Shown here one piece after another: positions 1 to 7,388 of a DNA stretch of 64,000 nucleotides. The notes under the pieces were generated by a model. The model ran no database searches, was not told the DNA's origin, and worked only from the letters and a program-made list of their open reading frames with translations. The translations under genes and the position numbers were made by a program. The stretch is taken from NCBI GenBank assembly GCA_020634495.1, contig JACKBR010000004.1, positions 62,001 through 126,000 of the forward strand, in the 5' to 3' direction. Numbering within the stretch: position 1 is the first letter of the stretch; every line of letters starts with the position of its first letter. The DNA is from Ardenticatenaceae bacterium. Its GTDB lineage: Bacteria > Chloroflexota > Anaerolineae > Promineifilales > Promineifilaceae.

Positions 1-321
1 CCAGCTAAACGCAGGATTGCGCCACTGCTGCCAATCGTACCGCATAAAATCGAGCTGTAGCCCCTGCTGGTGAAGGGCTTCATCTTCAATGAAGATGCTG
101 TGGAAGCTGTCGTCTGTTTCTCGCCAGATTGCTTCGGCAGGAACAATGTAAAGGTCGTAGGGGTCAAGGAAGAGAATGATGTCGATGTCGGAATCTGGGC
201 GCATGCGCCCGGTGGCAATGCTGCCAATGCCAACCACGGCCTGTACGGCCGTTTCTGGCAGCAGCACCTTCTCCATGAAGTGAAGAAACTGGGCGCGTTT
301 TTCCAGGGTCGCGGGTGTCAT
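1..321 (-). CDS. Nucleotidyltransferase-domain protein (partial, C-terminus off the left edge)
   Basis: About 107 N-terminal residues are visible, read leftwards from an ATG at 321. The segment GSIATGRMRPDSDIDI fits the GS...DxD signature of the polymerase-beta-like nucleotidyltransferase fold, in which the two Asp residues bind the metal. The start lies 18 bases after the stop of the pentameric shell protein gene on the same strand, so it probably belongs to the microcompartment operon. The substrate is unknown. An antibiotic-adenylyltransferase or MNT-like role is possible but cannot be told from this fragment. Confidence 0.7.
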   Translation of the reverse strand, partial: MTPATLEKRAQFLHFMEKVLLPETAVQAVVGIGSIATGRMRPDSDIDIILFLDPYDLYIVPAEAIWRETDDSFHSIFIEDEALHQQGLQLDFMRYDWQQWRNPAFSW

Positions 322-339
322 AGGCTGCTGGCGAATGGG

Positions 340-627
340 TTATTTGTGGTATTTTTCGTCGCCAGCCACTTCCCAGCTATCTACAATAGCCATGATGACG
401 GCGTCGCACGGCCGTTTGTCGGTGAACTTGGTTTGCCGTGCCGAACTACCTGTGGCCACCATCACCACCTCGTCCAGACCTGCGCCGACGGCGTCTGCGG
501 CAACCACATAGCCAGATTCTTCCTCATTTTCGGCCGTAAGCCGCCGCACTACGAGGAACTTTAGGCCATCCAGCGACGCCTCTTTTTGGGTAGACACCAG
601 CGTGCCAACTACTTTGCCTAGGAACAT
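340..627 (-). CDS. BMC-P pentameric vertex shell protein (EutN/CcmL family)
   Basis: 95 residues, the usual size of EutN/CcmL proteins. The opening MFLGKVVGTLVST, the central DAVGAGLDEVVMVATGSSAR and a closing ...AVIMAIVDSWE strand match the family. Such proteins form pentamers that cap the vertices of the polyhedral microcompartment shell. The gene sits among hexameric and tandem shell genes, DeoC and RpiB on the same strand, which fits a complete shell set of P, H and T types. Confidence 0.93.
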   Translation of the reverse strand: MFLGKVVGTLVSTQKEASLDGLKFLVVRRLTAENEEESGYVVAADAVGAGLDEVVMVATGSSARQTKFTDKRPCDAVIMAIVDSWEVAGDEKYHK

Positions 628-636
628 GGTTTTACC

Positions 637-716
637 CAGTGTTCAGTATTCAGTAAGCCAGTATTCAGTTGTTGGTACTGATTACTGACTACTGATTACT
701 GACTCACTACTCACTG
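637..716. repeat. Intergenic hairpin built of repeated CAGTATT / ACTGATT words
   Basis: The gap between the BMC-P and BMC-H genes is filled by several copies of a CAGTATT-type word. These are followed by several copies of its complement (TACTGATTACTGA). The two halves can fold into a long imperfect stem. It may attenuate or stabilise the polycistronic message. A closely related hairpin with the same words lies at 32504-32573. Confidence 0.7.
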
Positions 717-997
717 GCGTCCTGACGCCCAAGCGGCAGAACGGAATCCACATTGGCATGGGGCCGTGGGATTACATGGACGGAAACAACTTCGCCGACC
801 TTTTCAGCGCCGCGTGTACCGGCTTCAACGGCCGCTTTCACAGCTGCCACATCGCCCCGCACAACGGCCGTTACGTACCCGCCGCCCGTTTTCTCATAGG
901 AAACCAGCTCCACGCGAGCCGCTTTCACCATCGCGTCGGACGCTTCTACCATAGCCGCAAAACTACGACATTCGATCATTCCTAAAGCTTCTGTCAT
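707..997 (-). CDS. BMC-H hexameric shell protein (single BMC domain)
   Basis: 96 residues with one BMC domain spanning nearly the whole chain: [20 protein letters not shown] at the start and [13 protein letters not shown] at the end are hallmarks of PduA/EutM-type tiles. Hexamers of this type make up the flat facets of the shell and carry the central pore for small metabolites. The start ATG at 997 is preceded by a good AGGAG site eight bases upstream. A short charged tail follows the last strand. Confidence 0.94.
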   Translation of the reverse strand: MTEALGMIECRSFAAMVEASDAMVKAARVELVSYEKTGGGYVTAVVRGDVAAVKAAVEAGTRGAEKVGEVVSVHVIPRPHANVDSVLPLGRQDASE

Positions 998-1064
998 GTT
1001 TGGTTCTCCTGTATTCGTGGTTCGTAACCAGCAGCGCTAACTGCCTAAGCCACCGGTCACTTTT

Positions 1065-1703
1065 CTATTCACTCTTTTTGGTTTCCTGGGAACGGCCGCT
1101 TACACTTTCAATGGCATCAATGGCAGCCTGGTAACCAGCCATGATGTCCCGCTCTGTGCCGCCCAGGTAAACGCGGCCAAAGCTGCCAAAAGCCGTCACT
1201 TCCAAAATGTTCAAATCGGCCCGTTTTTCCGCTTCGTTGGCGGCCAGGGCCGCATAGGCCGCTGGCTGCACTTCCATCACGTACAGCGTTTGCCCGGCCA
1301 AAATCATGTGCCCGTGCCGCATCCGGTTGATAAGCTGAACCTGATGTGGATCGATATTGCGAATAATCTGGCTAGACACCACGCGAGGTTTGAGCCGGTC
1401 TTCTTCTTTAAGCTCCAGCGCTTCTAAAATGGCGGCTCCAGCGGCGCGAACGTCTGCCTGGCTGCTGGAATGCACCTCCAGCAAACCGTACAGCCGCTCG
1501 ACAATTTGCATACCGGGTTTTACCCCCACTGACTTTAGCGCCACATCGGTGATGCGATTAATTTCGATGCCGGGCGAAATTTCAATCCAGAGCGACGCAT
1601 CGCCAGGTAGGGGCAAAAAGCCGCGAGCTACGGTGCCCAAAAAGGCGGCGTGCTGGAGCTGAAGACTATCTAAAAAGACATAACTGCGAAGTTCAACGGA
1701 CAC
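1065..1703 (-). CDS. BMC-T tandem-domain shell protein
   Basis: Two BMC-like domains in one chain (about 212 residues from GTG 1703). The first begins [12 protein letters not shown] and the second contains [19 protein letters not shown] and ends [12 protein letters not shown]. Trimeric BMC-T proteins form pseudohexamers, some of them double-stacked and gated. I prefer GTG 1703 over the upstream in-frame ATG 1766. An AAGGAG lies at ideal distance before the GTG, and the GTG begins one base after the stop of the preceding zinc-ribbon gene, so the longer start would overlap that gene. The tile is EutL/Hoch-like in architecture. Pore residues cannot be assigned by eye. Confidence 0.88.
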   Translation of the reverse strand: MSVELRSYVFLDSLQLQHAAFLGTVARGFLPLPGDASLWIEISPGIEINRITDVALKSVGVKPGMQIVERLYGLLEVHSSSQADVRAAGAAILEALELKEEDRLKPRVVSSQIIRNIDPHQVQLINRMRHGHMILAGQTLYVMEVQPAAYAALAANEAEKRADLNILEVTAFGSFGRVYLGGTERDIMAGYQAAIDAIESVSGRSQETKKSE

Positions 1704-1704
1704 G

Positions 1705-1974
1705 TTAACGACTCCTTCTGTCTGGCTGCCACTGGTTAGCGGGGTCTGTGCGGGGCTGCCATTCATCCATTTCCAGGTTGGGTTCTTTGCCAGTCAACTT
1801 GTCGATGAGGTAATGCAGCCGCAGCATAAAAATCTCATCATAGTCGGTGATGCCGCAAACGTCGCACTGGTAGGCGGGGACGTTGGGGATGACCATGAGG
1901 TGCTCGTTGAGCGGGCTGTAGTAGGCAATTTTTGTGGGTTGGAACTTTCCTATTCGACAATGATGACAATCCAT
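1705..1974 (-). CDS. YgiT-type zinc-ribbon protein
   Basis: 89 residues with two CxxC knuckles: CHHC at the N-terminus and CDVC near residue 40. This is the zinc-ribbon layout of YgiT/MqsA N-terminal domains. There is no helix-turn-helix behind it, so it is not a full MqsA antitoxin. ATG 1974 has an AGGAAT site upstream, and the stop abuts the GTG of the BMC-T gene. Its position between the aldolase and the shell genes makes a role in the microcompartment plausible but unproven. Confidence 0.75.
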   Translation of the reverse strand: MDCHHCRIGKFQPTKIAYYSPLNEHLMVIPNVPAYQCDVCGITDYDEIFMLRLHYLIDKLTGKEPNLEMDEWQPRTDPANQWQPDRRSR

Positions 1975-1995
1975 AAATAAATTCCTGTTTGCTGC

Positions 1996-2898
1996 TTAAT
2001 AACCGGTGGGAGAAACGGCCGTTCCCCCCACTTCACCAACGGCTTCCTTTACAATGCGCACGCCCGCGCTTGCCCCCAGCCGGGTCGCGCCAGCGGCAAT
2101 CATGTGTTGGGCGTCTGAGTAATTGCGCACGCCGCCAGCCGCCTTTACGCCAATGTCTGGGCCAACCACCTTGCGCATGAGGGCCACATCTTCAACCGTA
2201 GCGCCGCCCGGGCCAAAGCCCGTAGACGTCTTTACAAAATCAGCCCCGGCCAGCTTAGACAGATGCGAGGCAATCACTTTTTCCTCATCGGTCAGCAGCG
2301 CAGCTTCGATGATGACCTTTACCAGCGCGTTCCCAGCGTGCGCGGCACGCACCACCGCGCCAATGTCTTCTTTTACCGTCGTGTAATCCTGCGACTTAAG
2401 TGCGCCAACGTTAATGACCATATCAATTTCCGTCGCGCCGTCACGGATGGCTTGCTGCGTTTCATACGCTTTTACCGTGCCGGGCGTCGCTCCCAGAGGA
2501 AAACCCACCACGGTACACACTTTTACATCAGAATCTTTTAGCAGTTGGGCAGATAGTTTTACCTGTGCTGGATTGATGCAAACGGAGGCAAAGCCATAAG
2601 TGCGGGCTTCGTAACAAAGCTGGGCAATCTGATCTTGCGAGGCATCTGGCTTGAGCAGGGTGTGGTCGATGTAGCGGGCGATGCTATTGTTTTGTGGGCG
2701 CGTGCCTAGCGTGGCCGTGACGCGGCTGGCCCCGGCTTGCACTACTTTCTCAACTTTATCGGCGCAGTTTTGCACGCAAGAGCCATCGGTGCAGTTGCAG
2801 CCTGAAACGGCGTGGGTGGGCTGGGGCTGGTTTAGCCGCAGCAGCACCTCGCGGGTGATCTCTTCGATTATTTGTTCAACGGCTGCTTGATTTTGCAT
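1996..2898 (-). CDS. deoC: Deoxyribose-phosphate aldolase with encapsulation-peptide-like N-terminus
   Basis: 300 residues against roughly 220-260 for ordinary DERA. The extra N-terminus has an amphipathic helix (about residues 4-22, [18 protein letters not shown]) of the kind that targets cargo to microcompartments. A linker with four cysteines (C34, C36, C41, C45) follows. The catalytic barrel starts near residue 72. It carries Lys223 in VKTSTGFGP (Schiff-base lysine), Lys252 in VKAAGGVR and Asp159 in EIDMVINVG, matching the E. coli DeoC residues. It cleaves 2-deoxyribose-5-phosphate to acetaldehyde and glyceraldehyde-3-phosphate, and the aldehyde is the likely reason for a shell. RpiB lies directly upstream. 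Confidence 0.95.
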   Translation of the reverse strand: MQNQAAVEQIIEEITREVLLRLNQPQPTHAVSGCNCTDGSCVQNCADKVEKVVQAGASRVTATLGTRPQNNSIARYIDHTLLKPDASQDQIAQLCYEARTYGFASVCINPAQVKLSAQLLKDSDVKVCTVVGFPLGATPGTVKAYETQQAIRDGATEIDMVINVGALKSQDYTTVKEDIGAVVRAAHAGNALVKVIIEAALLTDEEKVIASHLSKLAGADFVKTSTGFGPGGATVEDVALMRKVVGPDIGVKAAGGVRNYSDAQHMIAAGATRLGASAGVRIVKEAVGEVGGTAVSPTGY

Positions 2899-2910
2899 GG
2901 GATTCTAAAG

Positions 2911-2999
2911 AGTTTGCGAGTTTGCCGGTAGCGAGTATGCGAGTGAATGATTGATTTGCTTCCTTGCACACTCGCAAACTTGCCTACTCGCAAACCTGC
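2911..2999. repeat. Intergenic hairpin of repeated GCGAGT / ACTCGCAAAC words
   Basis: Between rpiB and deoC, GTTTGCGAGTTTGCCGGTAG and further GCGAG copies are mirrored by CACTCGCAAACTTGCCTACTC and CTCGCAAACCTGCC. A long imperfect stem can form around a loop near 2945-2965. It lies inside the operon, so it may be a processing or attenuation element. Confidence 0.7.
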
Positions 3000-3728
3000 C
3001 TACTTATTAAACCGCTTCTCAATTGCCAAAATCTTATCTACCCGGCGGGCGTGGCGGTCGCCGCCAAAGTCGGTGGTGAGCCAGGTTTGCACGATTTGCT
3101 GGGCAAGATTGGCCCCGATGAGTCCGGCACCCAGGGTGAGGACGTTGGCGTTGTTGTGTTCTCGGCTGTTAACGGCCGTTGCCTGGTCATAGCACATGGC
3201 GGCAAGCACACCGGGAACTTTGTTGGCTGTCATACAACTGCCAATGCCTGCCCCGTCGATGATGATGCCGCGCCAGGCGCGCCCGGTGCCTACCAGTTGG
3301 GCCACCGCATAAGCGAAGTCAGGATAGTCTACCGAATCCGTGCTGTGTGTGCCACAATCTACCACCTCATAGCCGGGAGAGGCAGCCATCAGCATCTTTT
3401 TGAGGGCTTCCTTTAGGCCATAACCGCCGTGATCTGCCCCAATGGCAATGATTGGTTTGCCTGATGGCGCGACGATAGGGATTGTGTTGCTTTGTGATTC
3501 CAACTGAATGTGGCGTTCCAGAGCGGCTTGCCGGGCCAGCGGCGTAATTAGGGCGTTTGGTGGGGTGGCAAAGGTGGTATTGGGTAAAAGTTGGTTGATG
3601 AAGTCTGCGTCGATAAGCGGCCGTTTTCCAATAGATGGAGTGGTTGGGGAAGCTGTTGCCTTTTCGCCTATCACCCGATTCACCACCTGGCGCACCAGCG
3701 CTTCAATCTCTTCTGGAGAATAGCTCAT
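3000..3728 (-). CDS. rpiB: RpiB/LacAB-family sugar-phosphate isomerase with N-terminal cargo-targeting helix
   Basis: 242 residues from ATG 3728, against about 145-150 for a bare RpiB. The first 20 residues (SYSPEEIEALVRQVVNRVIG) form an amphipathic encapsulation-peptide-like helix, followed by a roughly 70-residue linker. The isomerase domain shows AIGADHGGYGLKE, VDCGTHSTDSVDYPDFA, DGAGIGSCMTANK with the catalytic-type Cys, and NNANVLTLGAG. It interconverts ribose- and ribulose-5-phosphate or related sugars. I choose ATG 3728 over 3770 because it starts two bases after the lepB stop, which implies translational coupling. Together with DeoC it points to a sugar-phosphate microcompartment. Confidence 0.92.
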   Translation of the reverse strand: MSYSPEEIEALVRQVVNRVIGEKATASPTTPSIGKRPLIDADFINQLLPNTTFATPPNALITPLARQAALERHIQLESQSNTIPIVAPSGKPIIAIGADHGGYGLKEALKKMLMAASPGYEVVDCGTHSTDSVDYPDFAYAVAQLVGTGRAWRGIIIDGAGIGSCMTANKVPGVLAAMCYDQATAVNSREHNNANVLTLGAGLIGANLAQQIVQTWLTTDFGGDRHARRVDKILAIEKRFNK

Positions 3729-3730
3729 AA

Positions 3731-4324
3731 TTAGTTCAGAGGATGGTTGAAATGGGGAACCATCTCCCAATCAGAAATGGGCCAGTAAACCACTTCTGCT
3801 TTGCCAATAATGTTCTCTTCAGGCAAAAAACCCCAGGAATGAGAGTCGCTGGAGCTGTTGCGATTGTCTCCCAAAACAAAAAATTCATCGGCCGGTACGG
3901 TCCAGTCGCCCGTATAAGTTGGGTCTGCTTGAATATATGGTTCCGTCAGCAGAACGCCATTCACCATCACCTGCCGGTCATGAATTTCCACATGATCGCC
4001 AGGGACGCCAACAACCCGCTTGATCAGGTTTAGGTCGCTGTTGGGATGCTTAAAAACGATAATATCACCATGATCCGGTTCATTTAGGTAGTAGCTGAAG
4101 TTATTAATGAGTAAGTATTGACCATTTTCCAGTGTGGGGTTCATGCTGCTGCCATCGATGCGGTAGCGACCAACAAAGCTGTTGACCAGCCAGAAAATGA
4201 AGAACGTTAGGAGCAGTGTTTCAACAATCTCGCGAACGACAAGCTCAGTAGGCTGCTTTTGCTCGGCCACGATTGGTGTGTCGTGAAATGAGGGCTGTGG
4301 GGCGTTGGACTCGGTTAGAGCCAT
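3731..4324 (-). CDS. lepB: Signal peptidase I
   Basis: 197 residues. One N-terminal membrane helix (ETLLLTFFIFWLVNSFVG) is followed by the catalytic Ser in IDGSSMNPTL and the Lys in LIKRVVGVPGD, then the conserved FVLGDNRNSSSDSHSWG box. It cleaves signal peptides at the outer face of the membrane. ATG 4324 is chosen because AGGAG lies just upstream and a consensus promoter lies at 4353-4381. It is the first gene of the strand that leads into the microcompartment genes. The link may be only co-transcription. Confidence 0.93.
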   Translation of the reverse strand: MALTESNAPQPSFHDTPIVAEQKQPTELVVREIVETLLLTFFIFWLVNSFVGRYRIDGSSMNPTLENGQYLLINNFSYYLNEPDHGDIIVFKHPNSDLNLIKRVVGVPGDHVEIHDRQVMVNGVLLTEPYIQADPTYTGDWTVPADEFFVLGDNRNSSSDSHSWGFLPEENIIGKAEVVYWPISDWEMVPHFNHPLN

Positions 4325-4352
4325 GAAATGATTTCTCCTGAAGATATGTAAA

Positions 4353-4381
4353 ATTATAAACGACGCAAAAAGGTGCGGCAA
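4353..4381 (-). promoter_or_regulatory. Sigma-70-type promoter of the lepB-microcompartment operon
   Basis: On the minus strand a TTGCCG -35 box (4381-4376) is followed after 17 bases by a perfect TATAAT -10 box (4358-4353). The expected start point lies near 4346, giving a leader of about 20 bases before the lepB ATG. No other good promoter was seen between here and the shell genes. Confidence 0.6.
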
Positions 4382-4613
4382 ACCGTTCCTCTGGTGCATC
4401 TCTGTTTTAATGTAGGGTATCGTAGTTGAGATTAGCGGTTTCGTAAAGTATTTGCTGAATTTATTTCATAAACAATAACGTTCGGCAACCCACTCTTTTA
4501 CCGGTACGATTGTTTGCTGGAGTGGAGGCAAGCGCAAAAAGGGGCACGATACGGCCGTACCCCATGGCAAAAAAACCGAGAAGGCAAATACGCCATTACT
4601 TGCTGAAATTTGT

Positions 4614-4642
4614 TTGCATACCGTTTGAGGCGAGGCTATACT
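4614..4642 (+). promoter_or_regulatory. Sigma-70-type promoter of tRNA-Lys
   Basis: TTGCAT (4614-4619), a 17-base spacer and TATACT (4637-4642) stand just before the tRNA 5' end at 4656. This gives a short leader, as is usual for a single-tRNA transcript. Confidence 0.65.
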
Positions 4643-4655
4643 TACGCTTCGTTGT

Positions 4656-4728
4656 GGCTCCGTAGCTCAGCTGGCAGAGCAGGTGACTTTTAATCACTTG
4701 GTCACAGGTTCGAATCCTGTCGGAGTCA
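4656..4728 (+). tRNA. tRNA-Lys (anticodon TTT)
   Basis: All four arms fold. The acceptor stem is GGCTCCG with CGGAGTC (one G-U), the D stem GCTC/GAGC, the anticodon stem GGTGA/TCACT with loop CTTTTAA (anticodon TTT), and the T arm ACAGG-TTCGAAT-CCTGT. The discriminator is A4728 and the CCA end is encoded at 4729-4731. An own promoter lies upstream and a terminator downstream, so it is transcribed as a single-gene unit. Confidence 0.96.
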
Positions 4729-4754
4729 CCAAAAATGTGGCAGTCGTCACGAAA

Positions 4755-4788
4755 AAACCTCCATATCTTCGGGTGTGGAGGTTTTTGT
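4755..4788 (+). terminator. Rho-independent terminator after tRNA-Lys (UUCG loop)
   Basis: Stem CCTCCATATC / GGTGTGGAGG closed by a TTCG tetraloop, flanked by an A run before and TTTTTGTTT after. The A and T runs make it partly bidirectional. Confidence 0.85.
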
Positions 4789-5113
4789 TTCTCAAGTGGG
4801 TAGCAATTAGTAAGAATTTAACCGGGGAAAATGCTGAATTAAAAGAGTGTAAAGAACAAACAACGGGGCAATTTTTAGGAAAACAGCGCCTTGTCATTTT
4901 GTATGATTTGCCCCCCAATCCAAGCTGGCAAATCGCATTTGCGACTTCGAACGGACTTGCTCATTTTGCGATGTGAAAATCATCAGACATTTCCTGCCTC
5001 AATTCCTTGACATTTAACCGTACGTCTATAAACTTTGCCCACATTTTTAACAATTCTAAAAACAGCATTTTCCAGAGAGAAACCAGTTTGTCATTGCTTG
5101 CGGTGATTCAACA
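4789..5113. other. Gap without a recognised gene
   Basis: AT-richer stretch after the tRNA terminator. Open frames here are short and match nothing I know. No hairpin, tRNA or repeat was seen. It may hold the old promoter of the decayed oxidase that follows. Confidence 0.4.
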
Positions 5114-5521
5114 GTGCGGAGGCCAGTCATGAAACGAGCGTTTTGCTATCTGGTGTTGGGTTTAGGTGGCATTGGGAGCGCAGCCGCCTATTGGCTGGCA
5201 CGACAAGCAGGCAGGGGGGTCTGGGGGATAGAACATTATTCCCTTGACCATGTGCGGGGCGGCTCACAAGGCCATTCACGAATTATTCCTCTTTCTTACC
5301 ACAATTTATATTATGTAAACTTAACCAAAGAAGCTGATTGTGTCTGGACGGCCGTTTCCCAACGCACCGACACCTTTTTACGCCAATACCTCCCCTGGCT
5401 GCTGGGCAAAATCTTGAGCCAGGTAACCATTGCGGGCAAATCCGAGTTTGATTTGACCTCGTTCCAAATCAGTCGCCCCATTCCCTTCGCCAAAAATTCG
5501 GTGAAGGGATTTATGGTGTAA
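5114..5521 (+). pseudogene. FAD-dependent amine oxidase remnant (sarcosine oxidase / SolA-like), internally deleted
   Basis: The first ~75 residues carry an FAD-binding start (VLGLGGIGSAAAYWLARQ) and the family stretch GGSQGHSRIIPLSYHNLYY. The last ~30 (GKILSQVTIAGKSEFDLTSF) look like the extreme C-terminus of monomeric sarcosine/N-methyltryptophan oxidases. The frame stays open across the joint, but some 250 residues of the expected ~380 are missing. That includes most of the substrate domain and, by the family layout, the flavin-attachment region. It is best read as an in-frame internal deletion, so no activity is expected. Confidence 0.75.
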
Positions 5522-5575
5522 TCAGATGCAGCGCACATCAAAAGTGTGCCGTACCTACAAACAAGGAGAAGAAAA

Positions 5576-7303
5576 ATGAAGAAAAATGTTGCCTTTAGAT
5601 TGTGGTTGTTTTTATTGATAGCTGGCTTGCTGGTTGCCTGTGGCGGTACTGAAACCGACTCGGGCAGTGAGACAGACAGCGACAGCGATACGGCCGTTAC
5701 CGACAGTGACACAACTGAAACAGAAACGGACAGCGGCGAACCCGTTGTGTTGCGCATTGGCTGGGCTGGCAGCCCCGATACGCTCAATCCAGGAACGGCC
5801 GTTCTTGCCGAATCGTACACCCTGTTTGAGCTGGTCTATGACTCCATGTACCAGCTGGAGCTGGACGGCACCTACAGCCTGGAGCTGGCCGACACCGTAG
5901 ACGCCTCCGATGATGGACTGGTGTACACCTATCACATTCGTGACGGCATCACCTTCCACGACGGCGAGCCGCTCACCGCTGAAGACGTAGCCTTCTCGTA
6001 CAATCTGTACGCCACCCAGGAAGATTTCCCCTTCCTGCCCGTCTACACCGAATTTTTTGAATCGGTTGTAGCCGACGACGGGAACAATGTCATCATCACC
6101 CTGACCGATGCCATTCCCAACATCGAGAGCCAGCTCATTTTCCTTTACGTCGTGCCAGAGCACATCTGGGGCGGTTTGGAAGGCGCGGCCGTGGCCGAGT
6201 TTGAAAATGAGGCGATGATTGGCTCTGGGCCATTCAAGATGGTGGAATACGCCCAAAACGAATTTGTTCGCCTGGCAGGTGTTCAAGACCATTTCCTGAA
6301 AGGCCCCATCATCGACGAAGCGGTTTTCCAGACCTTTGAAAACCAGGATGCGCTGGTGCAGGCTCTGCGCACGGGCCAGGTTGACATGATTACGGAAATG
6401 CCGAATACGGCCGTAGCCTCCCTGCGCAACGAAGAAAGCATCGAACTGGTCATTGGCCCGCCGCTGGCTCCCAGCGTCACCGACATCATATTCAACCAGA
6501 CCCTGCCAGAAAATTGCCCGCCCGATGACGGCGTTTGCACCGGCCATCCTGCCTTGCAAGACCGCCAGGTGCGTCTGGCCCTGGCTCACGCCACCGACAA
6601 ACAGCAAATCATTGACGTGGTGCTGCTTGGCCTCGGTGCGCCCGGCCTTACGCTTATTCCAGACAGCCTGGGCGTTTTCTACAACGACTCCCTGCAAGAT
6701 TATGCCTATGACGTAGCCCTGGCTAACCAGATTTTAGACGAGGCTGGTTATCTGGACAGCGACAACGACGGCATCCGCGAAATGCCCGATGGCGGCAACC
6801 CGCTCAACTTCCGCATGAACTGGCCCAGCGACAGCACCGATGCGCCCCGCATGGCGGAACTGCTGGCCGGGATGTGGGCTGAAATTGGCATTGGCACGCA
6901 GCTGCAAGCGCTCGATCCCGATGCGCTTACCTCCGTCTGCTGCCCCACCTTCGACTTCGACGTCATCCTGTGGGGCTGGGGTTCCGATCCTGATCCCAAC
7001 TTCCTGCTCAGCGTTATGCTGACCGATGAAATCCCCACGGGCAACAGCGAAACTGGCTATGCTAACCCGGAATATGACGCGCTTTACCTACAGCAGGCGG
7101 TTGAGCTAGACAAGGACGGCCGTATCGATATGGTGTGGGAAATGCAGCGCATTGTCTTCGACGATGTCGTCTACATCATTCCCTTCTACGCCCAATCGGT
7201 GCAGGCGTTCCGCACAGACCGCTTCACCGGCTGGCAAACCGACGCCGGGAAAGTGGCCCTGGAAGACCCCAGCTCGCTGCTGGTGATTGAACCTGTTCGG
7301 TAA
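5576..7303 (+). CDS. ABC transporter substrate-binding lipoprotein, family 5 (peptide/nickel type)
   Basis: 575 residues from ATG 5576, preceded by AAGGAG. The lipoprotein signal ends LLVAC, then an acidic Asp/Ser/Thr linker runs to about residue 55. The SBP_bac_5 body follows (ELVYDSMYQLELDGTYSLELA region, YTYHIRDGITFHDGEPLTAEDVAFSY). It captures the solute outside the membrane and hands it to the permeases encoded next. The family binds oligopeptides, some sugars, opines or nickel chelates, and the ligand cannot be told here. The lipoprotein anchor fits a monoderm-like envelope. First gene of a five-gene importer. Confidence 0.93.
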   Translation: MKKNVAFRLWLFLLIAGLLVACGGTETDSGSETDSDSDTAVTDSDTTETETDSGEPVVLRIGWAGSPDTLNPGTAVLAESYTLFELVYDSMYQLELDGTYSLELADTVDASDDGLVYTYHIRDGITFHDGEPLTAEDVAFSYNLYATQEDFPFLPVYTEFFESVVADDGNNVIITLTDAIPNIESQLIFLYVVPEHIWGGLEGAAVAEFENEAMIGSGPFKMVEYAQNEFVRLAGVQDHFLKGPIIDEAVFQTFENQDALVQALRTGQVDMITEMPNTAVASLRNEESIELVIGPPLAPSVTDIIFNQTLPENCPPDDGVCTGHPALQDRQVRLALAHATDKQQIIDVVLLGLGAPGLTLIPDSLGVFYNDSLQDYAYDVALANQILDEAGYLDSDNDGIREMPDGGNPLNFRMNWPSDSTDAPRMAELLAGMWAEIGIGTQLQALDPDALTSVCCPTFDFDVILWGWGSDPDPNFLLSVMLTDEIPTGNSETGYANPEYDALYLQQAVELDKDGRIDMVWEMQRIVFDDVVYIIPFYAQSVQAFRTDRFTGWQTDAGKVALEDPSSLLVIEPVR

Positions 7304-7312
7304 CTGAAGACA

Positions 7313-7378
7313 GGAGACTGGAGATTAGAGATTGGAGATTAGGTGCCACAATCTCCAGTCTCCGATCTCCAATCTCCT
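7313..7378. repeat. Intergenic hairpin of GGAGATT / AATCTCC words
   Basis: Repeats of GGAGAYT are followed by repeats of the complementary AATCTCC/AGTCTCC word, so the whole gap between the binding protein and permease genes can fold on itself. In ABC operons such a stem often protects the abundant binding-protein message. The same word is found at 28886-28913 inside a gene and near 41808 and 42362. Confidence 0.75.
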
Positions 7379-7388
7379 CCTTAATCGC

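Noticed and set aside
637..716. Possible CRISPR-like repeats (also at 33129 and 51020)
   Set aside because: The units are 5-9 bases long and adjacent, without spacers, and are followed by their complements. They form hairpins, not arrays. No cas gene is present.
1705..1974. Toxin-antitoxin pair based on the YgiT-like protein
   Set aside because: No MqsR-like or other toxin gene is adjacent, and the HTH half of MqsA is missing.
4683..4976. Open frame across tRNA-Lys and its terminator
   Set aside because: It begins inside the tRNA and has no protein features.
5612..6697. 361-codon open frame on the minus strand
   Set aside because: It lies exactly opposite the substrate-binding lipoprotein gene and has no family-like motifs or ribosome site. 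High GC leaves the opposite strand open.
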